Shown here: one piece after another, positions 9,972-20,102 of the stretch
Layout: the number at the start of each line of letters is the position of its first letter
Position numbering within the stretch: the stretch's first letter is position 1
Source of the DNA: Podila epigama
Lineage: Eukaryota; Mortierellomycota; Mortierellomycetes; Mortierellales; Mortierellaceae
DNA: 25,100 nt
Direction of reading: 5' to 3'
Assembly: GCA_015679605.1 (NCBI GenBank)
Contig: JAAAVE010000246.1
Span: 1-25,100, forward strand
Notes under the pieces: generated by a model
Told to the model about the DNA's origin: nothing
Database searches by the model: none
The model's input: only the letters and a program-made list of their open reading frames with translations
Program-made: the position numbers and the translations under genes

Positions 9972-11888
9972 CTAAAAGTAGGAAGATCTCTCACTTTTAG
10001 GAGAAGGGATCGGTGAGGGCAACGTGCTCACCGTCACGTCACGGTCGAAGCCATTGGGTGGCCCAGTGCGCGTCCATCGTCTCACTTTTTTGGCCATCTC
10101 CTCCATTCGCGCTTTTAGCTGCATCGCGTTGTTAAGGACGCAAAGAACAACTTCGGCGCTCTCCGGCTCGTCGTCCCAAACGAGAGGAAGAGCAAATGAG
10201 CCATCGTTCTTCATGTAGAAATATCGACCCGCTAATTTCTGCAAGGAGAAGAACGTGATCCTTGCTCGCGACACTTGAATGCCAAATGTAATCAGGTCGT
10301 GCTCGACCTCGTCGCTGGCCTTTGCCCGTATACAGTCAAACATATCCTTCATCAGTTTTCCTAGCTTCCTAGTGTCGCTCAACGCCTTGGTAGCTTGCAT
10401 GTCCTCATCCGTGCGGGCAGCCTCGAGAGCTCCAATCTCAAATTCCGTCTTCTGGCAAATAAATAGGCCATCAATCTTGCGGCCTTGGACCCGTTTGGCT
10501 GAGAGAGTTCGGTCAGCATTTTTCCGTTGTGCGGAAGCCTTCGACTGCACTTCACCTGGTAGGTATGATACTGCATTTCCAGCACAAATTAACTCAGGCA
10601 AAAAGGCCATCAATTGTGTCATATACCAGCTTTCGGATTGACCTGTTGGCAGTTTAAACCCTACTTGCTTGTATACGCGATGCAATTGTAATACACTGGT
10701 GTAAAGCCAGTATCGCGTGCCATCTTCCAATGGCCTCTTCTCTGCATGCCATCCACGGGAAAGGGCCTTTTGTGTAGCATCTGGTGCTTGTAAATAAGTG
10801 GACAGGAATGTCATCTCAAGTTCCATGTCGATCTTTTTGGGTGTACCATTCCCTGTTAGTTGCTGCGCTACAGTCGCTCTGTCGACACCGTCGAAAAGGT
10901 CGATCACCACTTTGGGCGTGTCAATGATAAAAGACTGAAGAGTGGACTCTTTTTTCATATCCATAACCAAAGCACGGATGGCTTCATCGACCACAGTGCC
11001 TGATGGAAGTTTCCAAGACTCCCCTGTATAGGACATGTAGTTTTGCTGGTACCGCTCACGCATCAGGTTTAAAGTGTTCACAGAAAGGCTGCTGGTGTTA
11101 CTGCTGTTGTTGCTGTTACTGCTGATAGGGTTACTGACACATAAACGCGTAATGGGATGACGGCTACTAGAAACAGCTGCCTCAGTCTTTGGCAAATCGT
11201 GCTCTCGGATCGTTGCCTGTAAAATACGGGTTTCATGAGATTAGAACCGAATGAAAGAAATTTGCTGATTTGTTTACACAAGAAGACGTGTTCATTGGAT
11301 ACCTTATCTCCGTTTTTCTTCCCAGGGATATTGTGGGCCGCTCTTGCTTCTGTGAGATAAAAACAAGAAATAGAAGAAAATTACAGAAAACCATGGCATT
11401 GGAACAGTCATAATGTGGGTCAAGGGCGGTAAGGTGCGCAATAAGCCTTACAGTGAGCTGGGAGAATCACCTTTCAAAAATCTAGTGGCGTCTGTAACTG
11501 TCAGGGTTGTCGCGTCTATGCGAGCATTCTGAAGATTGGTGGGACCATATTTCGTAACGTGAGACTGCAAGGTAGTCCAAGCACGCACAAGTTGCCTTGA
11601 TCGTGCGTTGGAATTATGCTGCAAGACATAATTGACGTAGCTACGCAGGGAAAACGCGGATGGGTCGGAAAGCGCAATACAATACTCTATCGTGTCACAC
11701 TCAATCTTGCTGGCATTCTTGCCATATACGGCGGCAGTCAGCAACTCTAGATCAGGTGCCTAAACAACGGCATAAAAGTAAAGTTACAAATGAATTGAAT
11801 TCACACAACGCAATTTACATTCAATTAAAGTAAGCGCCAAACCCATTTGGTTCCATGAATAATGCTTGCAAACAAATGATTGAGCCAT
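9972..11888 (-). CDS. Unrecognised protein, about 554 aa, multi-exon, first exon tentative
   Basis: Three supported exons on the minus strand: 11759-11471, 11349-11303 (47 nt) and 11216-9972, joined by introns 11470-11350 (GTGATT...CAG) and 11302-11217 (GTATCC...CAG). The join reads FLK-EARAAHNIPGKKNGDK-ATIREHD. The 11759 exon has no ATG and follows an acceptor TAG, so an upstream exon is needed. The best candidate is 11888-11805 (starts MAQSFVCKHYSWNQ), which requires a short 45-nt intron. The protein starts with a helical N-terminal region, followed by an Asn/Ser linker (ISSNSNNSSNTSS), then a longer globular part with KIDGLFICQKTEFEIGALEA and a basic tail. The D...E-F-E-I-G segment faintly recalls PD-(D/E)XK nuclease-like cores found in Crinkler-related or transposon-associated fungal proteins, but the usual ExK is absent. 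I do not recognise the family. It borders a transposon-like island. Confidence 0.55.
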
Positions 11889-13268
11889 ACCGAAGACTCT
11901 TCGCTTTTTCTATTGGAGGCATGTTTCTGAATAGATATGACAGTGATAGTGATCTTCAAAGTAAGGTGATACCAGTGATAACGGTAAGTGATATCGGTTC
12001 CTGAGATGGCGACTTGGCTATAAATCAATAGCAGTCATGGCATCCAAAGGAAAATGAAGACACCTGAGGAAGAAACCCCTTTATTCGTTTCACCTGAATA
12101 ATTGCATGCTCAAAATTGTTAGCAAAAAGTGCACCACGAGTGTTCCCACACGTACACCATTGGCGTTGAGGAAAGACGAGAAAACGACGCACGCCACAAT
12201 CGTCTTCCCCATGCAGCCATCGCGAATAGGCGTGGACACGTAACTGAATATAGTTTGCACGCCTTGACACTGGATCGATTAATTTCGTGCACGCCTGCTT
12301 CAAACGCCATCAGAAAAAGGCTAGCTTTCGGAGAGACGCTGAAAGACCATAAGCCAGAGCTTAGCTGCTCAAAGGTCGTCTGACCTCAACAAGACATGTT
12401 ACATCTCGTGTTTTCATTAGTCTTATTCTTTCTTCGTCAATTCTTTGGCGTCAAACGCTTGACATCTCAATGTTCGCGGCGAGTCTGAAAAAATTTACTC
12501 CAGCCGATCAAAAGGGAGCTTGCAATTGCAAGTTAAACAAAACGCTCTTGAACTTTCGCCTGTTACCTACTATACATGGGGGCAGTAAAACGACATCATC
12601 GCCGTTGCGATGTTTGCCATCAGTCTTCCTCCAGTACTGTAACATACTTGATGAAAATTGAAGTATAGTTCAAGAGTAGAAACACAACTCTTTAAGGACG
12701 CGGGATCTTCGAGTTATGGTTGATGAGAATGGTAACAACGAAGTTGAGTTTTTATACTCATAAACGGTTTTTTTATGCCGCTGTGCCTTGAAAATGGGTT
12801 TCGCTGTGAATATTTTCGCAAAATCCAGCAGCACAGATCTTCCTGGTCGGTCCCTACTAGGATGAAGGGTTTACTTTGAAATTTGAAGTCATCTTTGGGT
12901 CTTCAACTCGCAAATGGTGTGAAAGTTGTCTTGGGCGCAGTCCACTTCAAACTGGCATAATGACGATTTATTGGTCTGCAGTGACTTCAAGCGACAGGGA
13001 AGGCTTTATTGGGCATTGTATAATTATCCCAGAACCTTGCTTCGCCATGAGTTGAATGAGTCAAGTCAATTGCGCTCTACACTCCTCTGTTATTTGATCG
13101 ATGATACAAATTCAGCAAGCATCGGTTGTCACTCGTAGATACATAAGTGCGAGTCAGAGCTGATGAGCTCAAGAGATGTCGTTGTCGACACCAAGTTTCT
13201 GCTGCTTCATTGACTGGAATATCCATTGCGTCTATGTGTCCTAGTCCAACGCACCAGGAAAAGATTTA
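11889..13268. other. Gene-poor island, possible transposon debris
   Basis: No intact gene is visible over 1.38 kb. A GTGATA-like degenerate repeat lies at about 11940-11998. On the minus strand, 12303-12025 has an open frame reading LIDPVSRRANYIQLRVHAY..., which looks protein-like but is not bounded by a start, clear splice sites or neighbours in frame; it could be a decayed transposase-type fragment. The rest (12400-13268) has only short frames and ordinary AT-rich sequence. Confidence 0.4.
12025..12303 (-). pseudogene. Possible coding fossil, transposon-like
   Basis: The frame of about 92 codons contains KLIDPVSRRANYIQLRVHAYSR followed by a Cys-containing stretch (QRQWCTCGN). The first part has the amphipathic, charged look of a real protein, while flanking frames are interrupted. 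No ATG start is present and I cannot name a family. Chance open frame remains a real alternative. Confidence 0.2.
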
Positions 13269-14642
13269 TCCTTTATTCATATGCAAATACAAATGGCGCA
13301 ACTATATAATATCACTGTCGAATCCAACCTAATGATGAAGATGAAGGTGAAGATAGGTGTAATGGTCAGCGTACAGCCGAGGTGGTTATGCAACAACACA
13401 AAAACCGAGTTGTCCTCCACAACCCCGTACCCCAGACACGTTTCTTTGACTCTGAAAGACTTTTTTCTGCATCTAGTTCTAACCCCTCGTGGAAAGAACC
13501 GCCAGGTTTCCTTGAATGTTTACTCAAGAGAGTCTGACCAAGAGCACAGTTTTTTTTTCTTTAACAGAGCCACCGCGAAGCTGTTAACCACTTAAGGAGA
13601 TACACCAAACGCTGGTAGTGTCCACAGACGTTAGGAGCCGAGATTCACATGGGCAGTAGAGCGACCTTGGTATTTAGCCTTGGACGCATTGAGTTTACTG
13701 TCCAACACTGCTCTCCGGAAGGACCGGACGAGAGACTGACAGGATCCCACGAGAGAGAACCCCCTGCTGCGCCCGTTCATGCCATCACTTTCCCCACTCC
13801 TCAACAGACAACTGCCATTACCTTGAGATACTTGCGAATCGCGTGGTCCTGACTCGACGAGAAATGGTGATTAGTGAAAGAGTTGCAATGAATGAGGGAA
13901 TGATCAATGGTCTTTTTTGCCACCCCTGAATCTTGCAACACTGAGAGTGATGGTCATCACTCTCAGTGATGAAATGTGACTTAGAAAAAGCCTCCCATAG
14001 GAATAATTTCCAATGGGAGACCATGCAACCCTTCCATTTTCCATTTCCACTACCCACCATTTCTTTTTCAGTAGCAGGACCACTCGAATTGCAAGTATCT
14101 CAAGGTAATGGCAGTTGTCTGTTGAGGAGTGGGGAAAGTGATAGCATGATGGGGCGCAGCAGGGGGTTCTCTCTCGTGGGATCCTGTCAGTCTCTCGTCC
14201 AGTCCTTCCGGAGAGCAGTGTTGGACCAGTAAAAGCTTCCGAGGCTAATACCAAGGTCGCTATACTGCCCATGTAAATCTTGGCTCCTAACGTCTGTGGA
14301 CACTACCAGCGTTTGGTGTATCTCCTTAAGTGGTTAACAGCTTCGCGGTGGCTCTGTTAAAGAAAAAAAAACTGTGCTCTTGGTCAGACTCTCTTGAGTA
14401 AACATTCAAGGAAACCTGGCGGTTCTTTCCACGAGGGGTTAGAACTAGATGCAGAAAAAAGTCTTTCAGAGTCAAAGAAACGTGTCTGGGGTGCGGGGTT
14501 GTGGAGGATAACTTTGTGTTGTTGCATAACTGCCTTGGCTGTACGCTGACCATTACACCTTTCTTTTTCTTCATCTTGATCCTCATTAGAGGGATATTGA
14601 TATTGTATTAGCTGCACCATTTGTGTTCATATGAATAAAGGA
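13269..14642. mobile_element. 1.37-kb giant palindrome (foldback / MITE-like element)
   Basis: The left arm (13269-13851) and right arm (14075-14642) are inverted copies. Outer ends share TCCTTTATTCATATG (13269-13283) with its reverse complement at 14628-14642. About 215 bp (13425-13640 versus 14281-14487) are nearly identical, including a 9-base T-run. At the symmetry centre sits a perfect 14-base inverted repeat, CACTGAGAGTGATG (13939-13952) and its complement (13955-13968). Sequence between the arms and the centre is diverged but still partly pairs. No transposase is encoded; the frames in both arms are similar only because the arms are copies. I could not define a target-site duplication. 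It is probably a non-autonomous foldback element. Confidence 0.8.
13939..13968. repeat. Perfect inverted repeat at the palindrome centre
   Basis: Two 14-base arms are separated by GT, giving a 30-bp near-perfect palindrome. Its midpoint (13953.5) agrees within about 2 bp with the midpoint of the whole element (13955.5), so it is the hinge of the larger structure. Confidence 0.9.
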
Positions 14643-15322
14643 GAGAGTAATTCACCATGCCCGTTTGTCTTCCACACAAGACCAGTCCAGCAGCGGAGAG
14701 GAGGGAGTGTGTGACAAAACTTGGAGAGGAAAAGAAAGTGACGGGAGGTTGCAGACAACGGGAACAATACACGAGACTGAATTGATTAAAGTCAAAGGTG
14801 AGGTCGCGGTTGGTCAAAGGGCGTCGAGTAGGCGCATCGGGAACTATTTTGTCAAAGCTCTTACTGTGATCAGAACGGACACTATCGTGATAGTAGCGTC
14901 ACGCGAAAGGACAACGATCAGTTCACGTTCGTGTATGGGGTACTTTGCAAAAAAAAAAAAAAAAAAAAATAGATAGGTAGATAGAAAGAAAGTGTGGGTA
15001 GTTGCAGGGAGTAGCAGGATATGAAGATGACATGGCCGATGATGGTCAAGTGGGCGAAGTGAAAGTTGCGAATAACAGGGGCAGTGGACGTGGCTGCTTT
15101 GAGTTGAGTGAAGACTTCTTCTTGAGCAAATCCTCAAGTGAACGGGGGATTCTTTTACAACCAGCCAAAAAATTAAGTCAGAATACATTGAAGGTACTCC
15201 TTAACGAGCGAACATTTTCCTTTTTAACTTTCCACTCAACTCGCCGAGACGAAAAAGCAACGGTTACCACCACTCGAAGAGTATCACTTTCTTTGATCCG
15301 CATTTCACTTCACACTTGAAAA
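14643..15322. other. Upstream region of the metaxin gene
   Basis: No gene is supported in these 680 bp. It holds a run of 21 A (14949-14969) followed by a GATA-rich stretch (AGATAGGTAGATAGAAAG). The 80 bp before the start codon at 15323 are plausible 5' UTR. Open frames on both strands cross the A-run as poly-Lys or poly-Phe and are not credible genes. Confidence 0.5.
14949..14969. repeat. 21-nt A homopolymer
   Basis: Uninterrupted A-run in the metaxin upstream region, followed by imperfect GATA repeats. It could be a retroposition tail or simple slippage; no associated element is identifiable. Confidence 0.7.
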
Positions 15323-16889
15323 ATGACTGTAGAGCTCTACATCTACGGCGGGGCCTATGGCCTACCCTCGATCGATCCCCAATGTCTCGCTTTAATATCA
15401 TACATGAGCATCGTCTCTCACCAGGAATACACCATCATCGAATGCAACGACGCTGGAATGTCGCCCACAGGTCCGTGTTTCCAGATCTCCTTCGCGTGTT
15501 AGTGCACAATGCAAAGTCAGACAGAGAGAATGCAAACACCAGGGTTCTGACTGTATGATCATTTCTCCCTATTGTTTCCATCTTCTCATCTAGGAGAACT
15601 GCCAATGCTTCATGACGGAAAGAACTGGATCGCTGGCACTAACAGAATCATCAGATACTTGTCCAAAACAGTAAGGAGAGGAGCGGGAGACGGGGGGCAT
15701 GAACTGACGGATCGATTATCTATGATATTCAAGACGAGAATATCGTTTATTCACACAATGAAATCTTTGGATCTCACATGAATCGCATCATTATAGGGAT
15801 ACAATGCCAACGAGCATTTGAACTCGGAAGAGCTGGCAAAGACTGCTGCGTACACGGCTTTGGTAGACGAAAGCTTGACCGACGCTCTTGTAAGCCAATT
15901 TTGCATTGCTATAACATTGTGCTTTTCGTCTTTTTATGGTGATCTCTCCTTGGATGCAACTTTTTTATTTGCTGCTCTGACATGCCACGTTGAATTTCGG
16001 TTGTATGTTGTATAGTTGTTTTCATGGTTTGCAGATTCCGACAACTTTTTGGGAGCGACCAGAAAGGCCTACTCAAAGTTGCTCTCGTTCCCTACACGCT
16101 ACATTTTGCCTATTCAAATGCGGAAAAGTGCAGTGCAGCGCGTTAAAAAGTATGGCGGAGACGTGGAGTCCGGCACCTTGGTCAAGGCTGAGAACACAAA
16201 GGTAGCTAAACTAAACAAGGACAACCGATCCACCGCACCATTCTTTGATATCGACTTTTTTTCTTTATTTGTGGGCTCGAACACTCATCTATTTCATTTT
16301 TCAAAATTTGGATGGATAGATTTATGACCTTGCCAGAGATTGCTACAGAGTCTTGGACAGAAAGTTGGGCGAAAACGAATTCTTCTTTGGTGTACGCCCA
16401 ACGTCATTGGATGCCAAGGTTTTTGGCTTCTTGGCCCTTCAGCTCTTCCCCGAGATTCCCAACCCTCGGTTCCAAATGATTTTGACAAGTCAGTTCCCAA
16501 GACTGGTCGCATACTGCAATCGGTGTCGGGAAGAGTTCTTTGCCAACTTGCCTGATACTTCATCGCCCTCGGAAGACTCTCCCTTCTTCACCAGCAGCAT
16601 TGCATCAACAAAGGAATGGTGCAGGAGCACCTTCTTTGGCCCATCCACCTCATCATCTTCTTTTACAACTATCCCAGATAAACCCAAGCGCACAGCTGAG
16701 GAGAGGGATTTCGATATTAAACGCGTTTACGCCATCGCCTTTGGAGTCGTCTCCATGGCAGCATACATCATTCTCAACGGACTTGTTGTCATTGGCGACG
16801 AGGAAGATGAGGGTCAATACATCGATGCTGGCGACGTCTTCTCGGGCGTCGATGACTTGAGCACTTTTACCGAGGAGGATAGCGATTAA
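15323..16889 (+). CDS. Metaxin / Sam37-like subunit of the mitochondrial SAM complex, 357 aa
   Basis: Exons 15323-15470, 15594-15670, 15797-15889, 16016-16201 and 16320-16889; introns 123, 126, 126 and 118 nt. The joined frame is open. The N-terminus (VELYIYGGAYGLPSIDP) and SPTGELPMLHDGKNWIAG form the thioredoxin/GST-N-like fold of the Tom37/metaxin family. The GST-C-like half includes ENEFFFGVRPTSLDAKVFGFLALQ, a strong metaxin signature. A single C-terminal membrane segment (about 304-326, VYAIAFGVVSMAAYII) followed by an acidic tail matches outer-membrane anchoring of metaxin-1/Sam37. Known members help sort and insert beta-barrel proteins in the mitochondrial outer membrane. A Ser-rich linker (about 248-285) separates the GST fold from the anchor. 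The first intron uses the weak donor GTCCGT, but the join SPTG-ELP is supported by the family pattern. Assignment to Mtx1/Sam37 rather than Mtx2/Sam35 rests on the anchor. Confidence 0.9.
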
Positions 16890-17098
16890 TAGACAAAAAA
16901 AAAACACACAGCGTTCATATCAATGAACATATAGACATTCCTTTTTTTTTTTAATATCTGTCTTTACATGTTGCATAATGGAGTAAATAGCACAAAAAAA
17001 AACACATTCACAAGTACAAAGACGCACACACGCACACGACGAGGTTTCAATGCTGGATAAGAAAGGATGAGCTTTTTTTTTTTTCTTTTGATCTACTT
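16890..17098. other. Convergent 3' spacer
   Basis: These 209 bp lie between the stop codons of metaxin (+) and the NDUFAF6 homologue (-). Several A and T runs (for example 16894-16904, 16941-16952, 17073-17083) are consistent with 3' UTRs. No gene is seen. Confidence 0.6.
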
Positions 17099-18586
17099 CT
17101 ACTTGATGTCCAGGAGTACTCCTTGGCGCCACCGATACCAAAGCTTGGCGGGCAAAAACCATTCTCGCTGCTGGATCTCTGGGTCCAGCGGGTTAAAGTC
17201 AGCCTTCTCAAGACGTGTCAGATAAGATTCGATAGGAATTCCAGTCATCAGCACTGGGAGCGCTTCTTTGGGTAGATTGGCCATATATGACTGTGCTGTG
17301 GCAAGGTGAACATGTGCTGCTGTCGCCACCTCTAGTGTCGCATCTTGCAGGGCTGGAGTAATGGAGGGACTTCTGAATAATGCTTCTTGTGAAAGGTTAT
17401 GCTGTAAGGCAGAAAACAAGAACCAAATGTCAGAATGCGATAGCGAACAAAAGACCCATCACTGGGCAACATTAATTCCATATTCACATTGGATCATACA
17501 AAAAGAGAGAGGTGTTCATACCTTGGCAGTAATCTCTGCGGGGATAATGATTCGACTTTGTTGCATGTGGAACGGGAAAGCCCTCAACATGGTGGCGATG
17601 CCGATGGCTTTGGCCATATGACTGGCTGCATGGTCTGCCTCCAAGGACTTCACACCAACTGACTCGAGCTGGAGGTACATGAGCGATCCAAAGGTATTCT
17701 CGCAATAGGTCTCCATCTGACCCAGAGTCATGAACTGAGGATCAGAGAGGTTTTGCTCGCGCTCTGTAATTATTCGTTTGAACCAGATCGATGACATTTC
17801 TGTGCTATTGCTCGATCCTGCTCCTCGAGATGATGACTGTTGTTGCTGCTGTCGTTGCTGGTCATACCGCTCCTGTTCCTGAATTGCGTATGCCAAGGCG
17901 AGAGCTACAGGCTGCTGTGGTGGTGACCCTGCAAAGATCTTATCAAGACTATCTCTCCAGAACTGCATCCGCATTCGCCCAATATCAGTGTTGCTGACAT
18001 GATCACGAATAGAGGCCAACTCAATGTTGAACGCACGCAAGGCCATTTGAGTTGGTCGTTGGTGTGCTGGGAAGAACTGCGTACACAAAAAGCCTTCATA
18101 ATCGCCCTTTCTAAATACCATTCAAAAAGAGGATGCAAGGTGTCAGTGAATATGTAAGGATACAACTGCACAACAATGGTAGATAGTGACAAGAGGCGAT
18201 GGCGAAGCCTATGACGGGATAATTTTATCCTGATGAAAGCATGTGTATCATTACCGAACAAGATCCTCGCAGTACTTTAGTGCAGCTTCTGGTCTTGGCA
18301 TCAATTCTTTCCGTGCAGCTTTTCTCCGTGGAGACGAGCCAAATCCGGATTGGACAGAGAATGGAGATAGCTTGGGTTCATGATGATGTTCGTGACCATG
18401 GTCATGGTCGTGGTCATGGTTGCAGGTATGATCGTGCACATGAGCCTGAGCGGTGCTGTGGTTCCGTCGAGAAAACGCTGCTGCTGTCAGTGATTTCGTA
18501 CAGACTGAAGGGTTGCTGGTGAGAGGAATGACTCTCTGCTTGATGATGGCATATGGCCGAATAACCATTGTCCCGGGTATCCTCAT
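17099..18586 (-). CDS. NDUFAF6: NDUFAF6-like complex I assembly factor (squalene/phytoene synthase fold), 407 aa
   Basis: Minus-strand exons 18586-18255, 18110-17522 and 17401-17099, introns 144 and 120 nt; the join reads LVR-KGDYEGF. The N-terminus is a mitochondrial presequence (basic, no acidic residues in the first 45) ending near SRRNHSTAQ. It is followed by an unusual His/Asp-rich stretch at 49-69 with 11 His in 21 residues. The body shows the family signature: KYCEDLVRKGDYEGFLC, ALRAFNIELASI, MRMQFWRDSLDKIF, HMAKAIGIATMLRAFPFH and a C-terminal RREW-like end (QQREWFLPAKLWYRW). In known members the fold has lost terpene synthase activity and acts in assembly of respiratory complex I in the matrix. 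Here too the second Asp-rich motif is replaced by a sequence without DxxxD. A Gln/Ser-rich insertion lies at about 196-220. It is divergent from the ZNF511-like gene. Confidence 0.88.
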
Positions 18587-18756
18587 GATGAGACTTGTAA
18601 AACGTTGGAATGAAGAATGAGTGAGGAGAAAAAAAAGATCGGATCTCGGACTTTTCTTGCCTTAAAACTAAAAACCGGCAAACTTTTTTTTCTTGTCCTT
18701 GCTCTTTCGCTTCGCCACAACTTGACTCTTTTCTTACTACCCCTTTGACCCTGACA
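18587..18756. promoter_or_regulatory. 170-bp bidirectional promoter (NDUFAF6 / ZNF511-like)
   Basis: Start codons of two divergent genes are only 170 bp apart, so the interval must hold both 5' UTRs and promoters. It contains A-run and T-run segments and a pyrimidine-rich stretch (about 18676-18745) leading into the plus-strand ATG. I see no clear TATA box. Transcription start points cannot be placed from sequence alone. Confidence 0.6.
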
Positions 18757-19916
18757 ATGGACATTGATTCGCCAACGACAACACCTCTCACCTCACTAAC
18801 ACCATCACCATACGACACGCACAATGACCTCCATCCATTCACTTTACCAGCACCTACAAAACGGCCTCGAGCACAGGACGATCCATTCTTTCACGAAGGC
18901 ACATATGAGTACAAGGCAGCATGGCTCTGTCTTCAGGACGTAGAGTCATTTGATCCTGACTTGGACACCACCCATGAGAAGAAACCCCTTCAGACTTATT
19001 ACTGCCATCAAAGACAATGCCACGGCCGATCCCATTTTCATTCTGTCACGGCATACGAACATCATTACGAGACAAACCATCGCTACATTTGCCAATCCTG
19101 CAAGATTCCTTTTCCAAGCCAAAAGTGGCTCGATCTGCACCTTGCAGAGATGCACGACATCCTGATAAAAATCAGACGAGAACGTGGTGAAAAAACAGTA
19201 AGTGGGAGGAGACAAAGGCATCTCGCTCCCCCTGTCTTTTTGCTTTTTTGCAAACACGATAACTGAAAAATACTCACTCTTTTTCTTTTCTACACTCGCA
19301 CGCACAACAAAAACAATCCCACTAGTATCAATGCTTTGTGGAGGGTTGCGATCGACAATGTTCCTCTGCTGCGAAACGACGTCTTCATCTCATAGACAAG
19401 CACAAATATCCCAGGTGCTTTAACTTTGATATTGTTCAAAGTGGAGTAGTGCCTTTGATGGAACGCGTGAATGATGTAAGGAAGCATCAAGCTCTTGTTG
19501 CATCGCGGGAGCGGCACCGTCTTCAACAACAATCCTCCTCGAGCTTAATGGAGGTTGAGGTCCCAGTGCAACAATCCAGGAATGAATCACACACATCTAA
19601 ATCAGCAAAGACACCCACAAAAGCTCATGTTGCACCAAAGGATTCAAGAGACCATGCCACAAGGCATGCCTTCAGACCACGCTCACAGGCAGCTCCTTCT
19701 GCTACCGCTACCACAGCTCAGGCATCAGTATATCATTCGCAACCGCAACCAATGCAGACTGATGCACCCAGGTGGTCAAACAGCAGTAGTATCCCACAGG
19801 TGGTTACCTCCACTCCTACGTCGTCGAGCGATATGGACATGGATGTGTTGGTCAACACTATGGCCAATCTTATGATACCCCGATCCGTCCTGAACCGTGC
19901 GAATAAAAAAAAGTAG
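18757..19916 (+). CDS. ZNF511-type C2H2 zinc finger protein, 343 aa
   Basis: Exons 18757-19197 and 19326-19916, intron 19198-19325 (GTAAGT...TAG, 128 nt). Three C2H2 fingers: about residues 82-108 (YYCHQRQCHGRSHF...H), 110-133 (YICQSCKIPFPSQKW...H) and 148-175 (YQCFVEGCDRQC...H), the last starting exactly at the exon junction. The spacing, the DPFFHEG start and the KHKYPRCFNFDIV extension match the eukaryotic zinc finger protein 511 family. The family's molecular role is poorly defined, so none is asserted. The C-terminal half is Ser/Thr/Pro/Gln-rich and disordered and ends in a basic NRANKKK. The ATG at 18757 is preferred over an upstream in-frame TTG. It shares its promoter with the NDUFAF6 homologue and is followed 186 bp later by the Myb gene on the same strand. 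Confidence 0.85.
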
Positions 19917-20102
19917 TGTTTTTTTCCCTGGCACTTACTCAGGGACTGAACCAGCCTTTGGTCTGAGCCTCGGAGATGAAAAAAAAAAAGACGAATACAA
20001 GCCACAGATCAAGGAAATGCTCTCCTCGCCCAAAAGAAGACAAGATCCTCTTTGGAGACAGATCTCTTTCCGTTACTCATTTCCATCTGGACATTCAACA
20101 AA

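Noticed and set aside
13281-14586. Similar open frames in the two arms of the palindrome (13281-13595 plus, 14326-14586 minus) that look like a duplicated small gene
   Set aside because: Their similarity follows from the DNA arms being inverted copies. Outer parts differ by frame-breaking indels, there is no domain signal, and the ends run through a T-run encoding polyPhe.
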